A stretch of 15,395 nt of DNA. Origin: CAZOHN01 sp964579325. GTDB taxonomy: Bacteria; Pseudomonadota; Alphaproteobacteria; Rhodobacterales; Rhodobacteraceae. Made by a program: the position numbers and the translations under genes. Under the pieces are notes generated by a model. That model made no database searches, was not told the DNA's origin, and saw nothing but the letters and a program-made list of their open reading frames with translations. This document shows, piece after piece, positions 1-6,551 of this stretch. Each line of letters begins with the position of its first letter. Within the stretch, counting starts at the first letter, position 1. The DNA lies in contig CAZOHN010000070.1 of NCBI GenBank assembly GCA_964579325.1, positions 1-15,395 on the forward strand. Direction: 5' to 3'.

Positions 1-540
1 GACCTCGGTTGCGGCGAGGGCAGGCTGATCCGGCGCCTTCTCCGGGAGCGCGGGATCGAGCGGGTCCTGAGCGTCGATCCCTCGATCCGGACCCTCGAAA
101 GCGCGGCGCGGCGCCTGAATCTGGACGAGGCGGGCGAGCAGATGCGCCAGCGGGTGCAGTTGCAACTGGGCAGCCTGACCTATGGCGACCGGCGCTGGCA
201 GGGCTTCGATGCCGCGACCCTGGTCGAGGTGATCGAGCACGTCGACCCGCAGCGGCTGTCCGCGCTGGAGTTGTCCCTGTTCGGGACCGCCCGTCCCGGG
301 CTTGTCGTGGTGACGACGCCGAACCGCGACTACAACGCGCTCTTCGACGGACTGGCGCCCGGCGCGCTGCGCCACGGCGACCACCGCTTCGAATGGACGC
401 GCGCCGAGTTCGCGGCCTGGGCAGACCGGGTCGCCACGGCGCATGGCTACGCGGTCGCGCTCCATCCGCTCGGCCCGCCGGACGATGTCCTGGGCGCGCC
501 CTCGCAGATGGCGGTCTTCACGCGGGGGGACGGGGCCTGA
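1..540 (+). CDS. hen1: Hen1, 3'-terminal RNA ribose 2'-O-methyltransferase (C-terminal part; gene starts before the window)
   Basis: Bacterial Hen1 uses S-adenosylmethionine to methylate the 2'-OH of the 3'-terminal ribose at an RNA break before Pnkp seals it, which protects the repaired site from renewed cleavage. The frame is open from base 1 and ends with TGA at 538-540, giving 179 residues of the methyltransferase domain. Visible are the SAM-binding DLGCGEG (fragment residues 1-7), the metal-binding EVIEH (E76, E79, H80), TTPNRDYN, and RHGDHRFEW, whose H128 should be the fourth metal ligand. The E-E-H-H set and its spacing are those of the Hen1 family rather than of generic methyltransferases. 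The N-terminal half, which in this family activates the Pnkp ligase, lies outside the window, so its integrity cannot be judged. The stop overlaps the next start by one base (TGATG), implying translational coupling. Internal ATG 142 is not a true start because the SAM motif lies before it. Confidence 0.93.
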   Translation, partial: DLGCGEGRLIRRLLRERGIERVLSVDPSIRTLESAARRLNLDEAGEQMRQRVQLQLGSLTYGDRRWQGFDAATLVEVIEHVDPQRLSALELSLFGTARPGLVVVTTPNRDYNALFDGLAPGALRHGDHRFEWTRAEFAAWADRVATAHGYAVALHPLGPPDDVLGAPSQMAVFTRGDGA

Positions 541-1340
541 TGCTGCCGTCCTTCGTTCCCATGATCGGTGCCGAGGTCCGCGCCGCGATCATCGAGCGGC
601 TCGCCCAGATCGAGCGCGACTCCGGCGTCCGCATACTCTTCGCCGTCGAGAGCGGCAGCCGGGCCTGGGGCTTCCCCTCGCCGGACAGCGACTACGATGT
701 CCGCTTCGTCTATGCCCACCCGCGCGACTGGTACCTGTCGCTGATGCCCGGCCGGGACGTGATCGAGTTGCCGATCTCGGCCGAACTCGACATCGGCGGC
801 TGGGACCTGCGCAAGGCCCTCAACCTGCTCCTGAAGCCGAACCCGGTGCTGCTAGAATGGTTGTCGAGCCCGATCCGCTATTATTGGGATGACGCAGCCT
901 GCACCGCACTGGAGGCGCTGGCCCGCAAGATCACCCACTGGACCGCCTGCCGGCACCATTACCTCAGCCTCGGCGAAGGCCAGTGGCAGAAGCATGTGGG
1001 CGACGCCGCCGAGGTGAACCTAAAGAAATACTTCTACATCCTGCGACCGGCGCTCGCCCTGCGCTGGCTTCGGCTCCACCCCGAGCGGCCGCCGCCGATG
1101 AACCTGCAGGACCTAGTTGCGGGCGTGGACCTCGACGTGGACACAATGCACCGGATCGCCGACCTGCTGAACGCAAAGTCGAAGGCCAAGGAATTCGGGA
1201 CCGGCGCACGCATCCCGGAAATCGACGCGCTGATCCTCGGGGAATTGGAGATCGCCCGACAGGCGGCGCCCGAACAAGCGCCCGACGACCATCGACCCGA
1301 GGCGGACGCACTGTTCCGCAGGCTGATCGGGGAGGAGTGA
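540..1340 (+). CDS. rlaP: RlaP-type nucleotidyltransferase (Pol beta fold) of the RNA-repair cassette
   Basis: This 266-residue protein belongs to the predicted nucleotidyltransferases of the COG3541 / YcgL type, called RlaP when found beside RNA ligases. The Pol beta signature is intact: G39-S40 in the segment GSRAWGF, then D51 and D53 in PDSDYD, the expected metal-binding aspartates. Further family-like segments are KPNPVLLEWLSSPIRY and an all-alpha C-terminal half. The start at 540 overlaps the hen1 stop by one base and follows a G-rich GGGGGACGGGG stretch that can act as ribosome binding site. ATG 561 is an alternative start that would remove seven residues and keep the motif. Its position between hen1 and pnkp suggests it adds or repairs a nucleotide at the damaged RNA end before sealing; that role is inferred from context, and I know of no settled biochemistry for it. 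Confidence 0.85.
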   Translation: MLPSFVPMIGAEVRAAIIERLAQIERDSGVRILFAVESGSRAWGFPSPDSDYDVRFVYAHPRDWYLSLMPGRDVIELPISAELDIGGWDLRKALNLLLKPNPVLLEWLSSPIRYYWDDAACTALEALARKITHWTACRHHYLSLGEGQWQKHVGDAAEVNLKKYFYILRPALALRWLRLHPERPPPMNLQDLVAGVDLDVDTMHRIADLLNAKSKAKEFGTGARIPEIDALILGELEIARQAAPEQAPDDHRPEADALFRRLIGEE

Positions 1341-1341
1341 G

Positions 1342-3891
1342 ATGCAGATCACGATCCCCGATTTCGCGCTTGTCGTGCTCGTGGGACCGACCGGCTCCGG
1401 CAAGTCGACATTTGCGCGCAGGCATTTCCTCGAGACCGAGATCGTCTCGTCCGATGCCTGCCGGGCCGTCGTCAGCGACGACGAGACCGATCAGGCAGCC
1501 ACCGGCGATGCCTTCGAACTGCTGCGCCTGACCGCCGGCATCCGCCTGCGCCGCCGCAAGCTGACGGTGATCGACGCGACCTCGGTCCAGCCACGCGACC
1601 GGGCGGAACTCGTGCGGCTGGCACGCCAATATCACGCTCTGCCCGTGGCACTGGTGCTGAATATCGACCCCGAGCTCTGCCATGACCGAAACCGCGGCAG
1701 GGAGAACCGCGACTTCGGGCCAAACGTGCCGCGCGACCACGCGCAGGCCCTGCGCCGCGGCCTGCGCGGGCTTCAGAAGGAGGGGTTCCGGCATGTCCAC
1801 ATCATGAACTCTCCCGCCGAGGTCGATGCACTCGAGATCGTGCGGCAACCGCTCTGGACCGACCAGCGCCATGACAACGGCCCCTTCGACATCATCGGCG
1901 ACATCCACGGCTGCTTCGACGAACTCACCGAGCTCCTTGCGCGACTCGGGTACGAGATCGACCCCGCCGAACCGGGCGAGACCCTGATCGGCGCGCGACA
2001 TCCCGAGGGTCGCCGCGTCCTGTTCCTGGGCGACATCACCGACCGCGGGCCGCGCAATGTCGACTGCCTGCGCCTTGTCATGGGCATGTGTGCCGAGGGC
2101 ACTGCGCAATGCGTCATGGGCAACCACGACTTCAAGCTCTCGCGTCACCTGAGGGGGCGCGACGTGAAGCTGACCCATGGCCTCGATCTGACGGCCGCCG
2201 AACTGGCCGCCTGTTCCGACGCGTTCCGCCGCCAGGTCGGCGATTTCGTCCACGACCTGCGGTCCCATGCCTGGCTTGCCGGCGGCGGGCTGGTCGTCGC
2301 CCACGCCGGCCTGAAGGAGAGCATGCACGGGCGCGGCTCGGCCGAGGTCCGCAGCTTCGCGATGTTCGGCGAGACGACCGGCGAGATCGACGAATTCGGA
2401 CTGCCCGTCCGCCTCGAATGGGCGCGCGACTACCGGGGCGCTGCGGATGTCGTCTACGGCCACACGCCCACGCCCGAGGCCGAGTGGCTGAACGGCACGA
2501 TCTGCATCGACACGGGCTGCGTCTTTGGCGGGAAGCTCACGGCCCTGCGCTGGCCCGAGCGCGCGACCGTGTCGGTCCCGGCCGCCCGAGAATACAGCAC
2601 GCCCATCCGCCCGATCGACCACCGATCCGCGCGCGCCGCGCAGCAGGACCACGACCGGCTGCTCTGGTTCGACGACTACGCCCGCAAGCTGCGGATCGAG
2701 ACCCGGCTTGGCGGAACCGTTCTCGTCCCCGAGGAGAATGCGCTGGCCGCGCTCGAGACGATGAGCCGGTTCGCCGTCGATCCACGCTGGCTGATCCATC
2801 TGCCGCCGACCATGGCGGCCTGTCCCACGGCGCCCTCCGGTCCGTTCCTCGAACATCCCGAACAGGCGCTCGACTTCTACGCCAGCCGTGGCGTCTCTGC
2901 GCTGATGGTCGAGGAAAAGCACATGGGCTCGCGCGCGCTGATCGTGCTTGCCCGGGATGCCGGGGCGGCGGCGGCGCGGTTCGGGGTCGAGGACGGGAAG
3001 GCGGGGGTGATCCACACCCGCACGGGTCGACCGTTCTTCGCCGACGATGCTGTCGAGGCCGCTCTGGTGGTACGGATTGGTGCGGCGGTCGCGGCGGCGG
3101 GATTGTGGGACGACTTCGGCACCGACTGGCTGCTGCTCGACGCCGAACTGATGCCCTGGTCCGCCAAGGCGCAGGACCTCCTGCTGCGCCAGTACCGCCC
3201 CACGGTCGCGGCGGCGCGGACCTCGGCCGAGGCCCTGATCGCCGCACTCGAGGCGGCGCGGCACATCGAAGGGACCGAAGTCCTGCGCGCCCAGGCGGAA
3301 CAGCGGCGGGAGAATGCGCTGGCGATGAGCCGCACCATCGACGGCTACTGCTGGGACGCCGACACGATCGACGACTTCCGCATCGCGCCGTTCCACCTTC
3401 TCGCGGTGGAGGGCCGGGTCCTGACCGACCGACCCCATGTCTGGCACATGGAAACCCTCTCGCGGCTCTGCGCCGCAGACCCGATCCTGAGGGCAACCGG
3501 CTGGAGCCTCATCGACCCGGCATCGGCCGCCGACCGGCAGGGCGTGGTCGACTGGTGGATCGCCCATACCGCGGCCGGGGGCGAGGGCATGGTCTTCAAG
3601 CCCGATGCCTTTGTACTGAGGACCGAGAAGGGGCTGGTGCAGCCCGCGATGAAGGTCCGCGGCCGCGACTATCTGCGCATCATCTATGGACCCGATTATG
3701 ACCTGCCCGAGAACATCGAGCGGCTGCGCAAGCGCGGCCTTAGCCGCAAGTTTTCTCTCGCCGACCGGGAGTTCCGCCTGGGCCTCGAAGGCCTGCACCG
3801 CTTCGTCGAGCGCAGGCCGCTGCGCGAGGTCCACGAATGCGCGCTCGGCGTGCTCGGGCTGGAAAGCGAGCCGGTCGATCCGCGGCTGTGA
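1342..3891 (+). CDS. pnkp: Pnkp, bacterial polynucleotide kinase-phosphatase-ligase
   Basis: Pnkp is the end-healing and end-sealing enzyme of the Hen1/Pnkp RNA-repair system. The 849-residue length is close to the family norm of about 850-870. Domains in order: (1) a P-loop 5'-OH kinase, residues about 1-175, with GPTGSGKST at 15-23, D38 and R41 in SSDACR, and IDATSVQPRDR; (2) a binuclear-metal phosphatase, about 180-430, with D187 and H189 in GDIHGC, D231 in GDITDRGP, N261-H262 in GNHD, the AHAG and YGHTPTP histidines, and CIDTGCVFGGKL; (3) a ligase/adenylyltransferase, about 450-849, with motif I lysine K526 in EEKHMGSR, motif IV GEGMVFK at 747-753 and the later KVRGRDYLR. All catalytic motifs are present, so the enzyme should be active, with its ligase dependent on Hen1. 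The start follows GGGGAGGAG and lies one base after the preceding stop. A long antisense reading frame across this gene is a high-GC shadow. Confidence 0.97.
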   Translation: MQITIPDFALVVLVGPTGSGKSTFARRHFLETEIVSSDACRAVVSDDETDQAATGDAFELLRLTAGIRLRRRKLTVIDATSVQPRDRAELVRLARQYHALPVALVLNIDPELCHDRNRGRENRDFGPNVPRDHAQALRRGLRGLQKEGFRHVHIMNSPAEVDALEIVRQPLWTDQRHDNGPFDIIGDIHGCFDELTELLARLGYEIDPAEPGETLIGARHPEGRRVLFLGDITDRGPRNVDCLRLVMGMCAEGTAQCVMGNHDFKLSRHLRGRDVKLTHGLDLTAAELAACSDAFRRQVGDFVHDLRSHAWLAGGGLVVAHAGLKESMHGRGSAEVRSFAMFGETTGEIDEFGLPVRLEWARDYRGAADVVYGHTPTPEAEWLNGTICIDTGCVFGGKLTALRWPERATVSVPAAREYSTPIRPIDHRSARAAQQDHDRLLWFDDYARKLRIETRLGGTVLVPEENALAALETMSRFAVDPRWLIHLPPTMAACPTAPSGPFLEHPEQALDFYASRGVSALMVEEKHMGSRALIVLARDAGAAAARFGVEDGKAGVIHTRTGRPFFADDAVEAALVVRIGAAVAAAGLWDDFGTDWLLLDAELMPWSAKAQDLLLRQYRPTVAAARTSAEALIAALEAARHIEGTEVLRAQAEQRRENALAMSRTIDGYCWDADTIDDFRIAPFHLLAVEGRVLTDRPHVWHMETLSRLCAADPILRATGWSLIDPASAADRQGVVDWWIAHTAAGGEGMVFKPDAFVLRTEKGLVQPAMKVRGRDYLRIIYGPDYDLPENIERLRKRGLSRKFSLADREFRLGLEGLHRFVERRPLREVHECALGVLGLESEPVDPRL

Positions 3892-3898
3892 GCTACGA

Positions 3899-4231
3899 TC
3901 ACCGTGCCTCGGCGACGGCAACGAGCGCCATGCCGCAGCGACGGCGATTCCGATGTCGTCTAGGACGCCCCATCACGATGGTGGAGCGCAGGGCAAAGGC
4001 GTCATGGACATGGGCCTCCACGACCCCGTCCACCACCGTCGCGATCCGCCGGTCGAGCGCTCTGCCAAGATCGCCTTGCTTGTGGACCAGCACCTCTCCC
4101 TCTCCCGCCATGACCGCCGCAAAAGCGAACAGACGCGCCGTCTTCGGATCGACCTCAAGGTCGAGTGAGACACACTTCCTGAGGAAGGGATGGCACAGGA
4201 CAAACGGTGTTTGCTCGATTGGGATTATTGT
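3899..4231 (-). pseudogene. Degraded fragment resembling the N-terminal 3'-5' exonuclease domain of RecQ-like helicase fusions
   Basis: The minus strand is open from just after a TGA (4232-4234) to a TGA at 3899-3901, about 110 codons, with G/C-rich third positions typical of real coding sequence here. There is no ATG before codon 41 (4111), so the natural start is missing. The segment VSLDLEVDPKTARLFAFAAV resembles the opening D-x-E strand of DEDD-type exonuclease domains found at the front of some RecQ-family helicases. The later EAHVHDAFAL sits where those proteins carry a GHN-x-x-x-FD-type motif, but the Asn and Asp positions read His and Ala. The homology recedes after about 75 codons into Arg-rich sequence. 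I read it as a relic of a gene once convergent with pnkp. The family assignment comes from pattern recall only. A short unknown ORF is the alternative. Confidence 0.4.
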
Positions 4232-4455
4232 TCAAGTTATCATACGGATCACTTGAGTTGAGGAAAAGGAAATCCTCCAAGGTTGCACGCGACACGCTCT
4301 AGGCGAAGGGCGGATGGATGGAGACGCGGGGCGTTCGGAGGCCGCTTTTGGGTCCGGGGCCACTCTCCAGACGTCGGATGGCTCCGATAGACCAGTCTGA
4401 AACAAGAAACGCCCCGTGAAGGGGCCCATCTCGGGTTCGCGATGTGCAAGTGGCG
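4232..4455. other. Gene-free stretch between the exonuclease relic and the IS21 left end
   Basis: No reading frame here looks like a gene. The first 40 bases are much more AT-rich than the surroundings, which suggests a junction between blocks of different origin. The only structure I can point to is the GC hairpin at 4411-4425, listed separately. Confidence 0.5.
4411..4425 (-). terminator. Possible weak rho-independent terminator for leftward transcription
   Basis: The arms GCCCC (4411-4415) and GGGGC (4421-4425) flank a 5-base loop. Read on the minus strand, the hairpin is followed by GTTTCTTGTTTC, a broken T-run, whereas the plus-strand side has none. It would stop leftward read-through from the IS21 remnant or from the catabolic operon, which ends about 800 bases upstream. 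The stem is only five pairs long, so chance is a serious alternative. Confidence 0.27.
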
Positions 4456-4980
4456 TGTTTCGCGTGGTGGTGGGCGGCGATTTCACGGGAACCCGGGCAC
4501 GGATTTCGCGTGATCGTGGGCAGTTCTGGCCGACAATCTGAGGATAGATGGCCCCTTGTAAAGAACGAGGGGCCAGGATGCCAACGGAACGATTGTCGAT
4601 GTGCCGGATACGAGATGTGCCGCAGTTGAGGTATGCCCAGGGAATGGGTGAGCGCGCGATTGCCGCCTCGCTCGGGCTGGGTACGGGAACGGTGGACTCC
4701 TATCTGTCGCGCGCCCGACGGGTCGGGATCGGATGGCCTCCGCCGGACGATCTGGACGACGACGGCCTGAAGCTTCTGCTGTTTCCGGCATCGCCAATGG
4801 TGCCGCAACCCGAGCGTCTCGTGCCTGACTGGACAGAGGTTGATCGGGATCGCCGGCGCCCCGGTATGACGCGCGCCTTTCTCCGGGAGGGGTATCGGGC
4901 GACGTATCCCAGCGGTTTCGGCTACACTTGGTTCTGTACGCACTTCGAGGCCTCGAAGGGGCGCGTGCGCCCGACGATGC
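4456..4980 (+). mobile_element. Truncated IS21-family insertion sequence (left end plus 5' part of istA)
   Basis: The right-hand part carries the N-terminal portion of an IS21-type IstA transposase. Upstream of it are two near-identical 20-base copies (4458-4477 and 4504-4523, 17 of 20 matching, 46 bases apart), sharing TTTCGCGTG and GTGGGC. IS21-family ends are known for such repeated transposase-binding sites, which places the left terminus near the TG at 4456. The exact end is inferred, because the partner end is absent. Recognisable IstA sequence stops around base 4980; the DDE catalytic region, istB and the right end are all missing, so the element cannot move by itself. Confidence 0.75.
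4550..4574 (+). promoter_or_regulatory. Hairpin overlapping the istA ribosome binding region
   Basis: The perfect 7-base arms GGCCCCT (4550-4556) and AGGGGCC (4568-4574) surround an 11-base loop. The second arm contains the GAGGGG stretch that would be the istA Shine-Dalgarno sequence, ending four bases before ATG 4578. If transcribed from outside the element, the fold would hide the ribosome binding site, a way in which several insertion sequences limit transposase synthesis. This is inference from the sequence only. Confidence 0.4.
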
Positions 4981-5135
4981 ACCTTGCGGCGCGGGCAGTG
5001 CTCAGCTCCTCCCGCATAACCCTCAAAAAAACGGAAAAATCCCGCCATAGCCAGATGGGGAGAATGCTATCGCGAGGGCAATTGGCGGAGGGAATGGGCC
5101 TGAAATCCAACCTTCGCTCACTTGCAACCCATTGA
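4578..5135 (+). pseudogene. istA: IS21-family transposase IstA, truncated and fused to unrelated sequence
   Basis: From ATG 4578 the protein begins MPTERLSMCRIRDV and continues with YAQGMGERAIAASLGLG and TVDSYLSRARR, the helix-turn-helix of IS21-type IstA proteins common in Rhodobacterales. The match continues through VPDWTEVDRDRRRPG and GFGYTWFCTHFE to RVRPTM near base 4980. There a true IstA would lead into its DDE nuclease core; instead about 50 unrelated codons (ending RSLATH) run to a TGA at 5133-5135. The open frame of 185 codons is far shorter than the roughly 500 of an intact IstA and lacks every catalytic residue. ATG 4548 is in frame ten codons earlier but lies inside the hairpin region, so 4578 is preferred. 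The fused tail was not recognised. Confidence 0.8.
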
Positions 5136-5231
5136 TCGGAAATATTTATGGGGGCTGCTTTTGGTCAACCTGCGACGATCGCCGAGAGGGTGAGCTCGGT
5201 CACGCGAGGTTTTCTTGACAGGACCGGCGCG
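5136..5231. other. Short gap downstream of the catabolic operon
   Basis: I see no gene, and no convincing terminator for the leftward operon that ends at 5232. There is a short GTGA/TCAC inverted repeat around 5189-5202 without a T-run. Transcription may therefore read on into the IS21 scar. Confidence 0.4.
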
Positions 5232-6551
5232 TCAGATTCCCAGACGGTCGCGCAAGCGGTAGAGCGCAACGGACGGGGCAAGGAACCATGGGTTACCCGT
5301 GTAGAGCGGCCGGCTCTGGAACGGGATCTTGCTGAAGGGTCCGAGATCCTTTTCGAGCCCCGCGGCGGCCTTGCCGACCCGTGACCCCAGGTACCCGGCC
5401 ATCCCGACCCCGGAGCCGCAGTATCCCGTGGCATGGAACAGGCTGTCATCCTCACCGCAATGCATGAGCGAGTCGAACGTGAAGGCGACGATGCCCGCCC
5501 AGGAATGGCTGATGCGGAGCCCGGCGAGTTCCGGAAACAGGCGGACGAGTTCGGCAAGAAGCTTCGGGCCGCTCTTGCGCGGGTCGGTTTCCTGCAAGGA
5601 CACCCGCCCGCCGAACAGCACGCGCGTGCGGTCAGGCGAAGGGCGGTAGTAGTAAACGAGCTTTCTGGTGTCGGAGAGGATGCGGTTGGTCGGAAACAGC
5701 CGGTCCATCGTCTCCCGCGGGATCGCTTCGGTCGCGATCACGTAGGAGCCGATGGGAATGATCCGCCGCTGGTGCCAGGGCGTAAGCGGGCCAGTATAGC
5801 CGTTCGTCGCCACGATCACCTTCCCGGACCTGATACGGCCTGCGGTGGTGGAGACCTCGAACCCCGGCCGAGCCCGGACAAGATCGGTCACGCGGCAATG
5901 GCCCTGGATGTGCGCGCCCGCGCCGCGGACGACATTCAGAAGCCCCGCATGATACTTGCCCGGATCAACGCTCGCGTGCCGTGGAAATACGACGCCGCCC
6001 CAGTAGGCATCGGTGCCGAGTTCCGCATGCTGCCGCTCGCGCGGGACCAGGTAGGCGCCGGTCTCGAAGGCGGGATGCGACGTCCGGCAGTCGCGTTCCA
6101 GCTTGTCATAGAGCGCGCGCGTGTGGGCGCCGTGAAAGCGGCCGACCACGCCGAAGTCGCAGTCGACGCCCTCGCTCCGGACGAACTCGCTGACGTGATC
6201 GAGCGAGGCCTGTCCTTCCTTCAGGATCGCTATGGCCAGCGCCTCGCCGTACCGCTGCGTCAAGGTTGCAAAGGAGGGTTTGACGCTGGTGGAAATCTGG
6301 CCGCCGTTGCGTGTGCTGCAGCCAAAGCCGGCCGCCTCCGCGTCGACAACGACGGTCGCGAGGCCCGCCCGGGCAGTCTGGAGCGCCGCGTGCAGGCCAG
6401 TATAGCCCGACCCGATGACCAGAACGTCCGCCGAGGCGGGCAGCGTGGCGGGGCTTTCTTTTGGGCGCGGCGATGCCTCCCACCAGTAGGGCGCCGGTTT
6501 GAAGTCGGGGGCGAAAGAGGCGGCTTGCTGTGCCACGTCAGGCGCCCGCAT
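5232..6551 (-). CDS. DAO-family FAD-dependent oxidoreductase, similar to gamma-glutamylputrescine oxidase
   Basis: This 439-residue flavoprotein of the D-amino-acid-oxidase fold resembles PuuB-type amine oxidases, which oxidise a C-N bond and reduce oxygen or another acceptor. The dinucleotide-binding site is GSGYTG at residues 47-52 within ADVLVIGSGYTGLHAALQ. It is followed by STRNGGQIS, the flavin-contacting segment of this family, by VIVATNGYTG, and by a C-terminal FAD-binding GYCGSGVGMAGYLG. The N-terminal PYWWEASPRP is also typical of the group. No signal peptide is visible, so it should be cytoplasmic. ATG 6551 overlaps the preceding GMC gene by 14 bases; GTG 6536, one base after that gene's stop, is an alternative start. 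Last gene of the transport operon, it probably deaminates or dealkylates the imported amine. The exact substrate cannot be read from sequence. Confidence 0.88.
   Translation of the reverse strand: MRAPDVAQQAASFAPDFKPAPYWWEASPRPKESPATLPASADVLVIGSGYTGLHAALQTARAGLATVVVDAEAAGFGCSTRNGGQISTSVKPSFATLTQRYGEALAIAILKEGQASLDHVSEFVRSEGVDCDFGVVGRFHGAHTRALYDKLERDCRTSHPAFETGAYLVPRERQHAELGTDAYWGGVVFPRHASVDPGKYHAGLLNVVRGAGAHIQGHCRVTDLVRARPGFEVSTTAGRIRSGKVIVATNGYTGPLTPWHQRRIIPIGSYVIATEAIPRETMDRLFPTNRILSDTRKLVYYYRPSPDRTRVLFGGRVSLQETDPRKSGPKLLAELVRLFPELAGLRISHSWAGIVAFTFDSLMHCGEDDSLFHATGYCGSGVGMAGYLGSRVGKAAAGLEKDLGPFSKIPFQSRPLYTGNPWFLAPSVALYRLRDRLGI

Noticed and set aside
9..539. Upstream extension of the nucleotidyltransferase frame
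   Set aside because: This part overlaps hen1 in another frame and reads as Arg/Ala/Pro-rich shadow; the real start is ATG 540 at the hen1 stop.
964..3921. 985-codon open frame on the minus strand
   Set aside because: It is wholly antisense to rlaP and pnkp, whose catalytic motifs are intact. Its translation is low-complexity Arg/Gly/Asp-rich text typical of shadows in high-GC DNA.
4299..5048. 249-codon minus-strand frame
   Set aside because: It is antisense to the IS21 transposase fragment, crosses the element's end and has no family resemblance.
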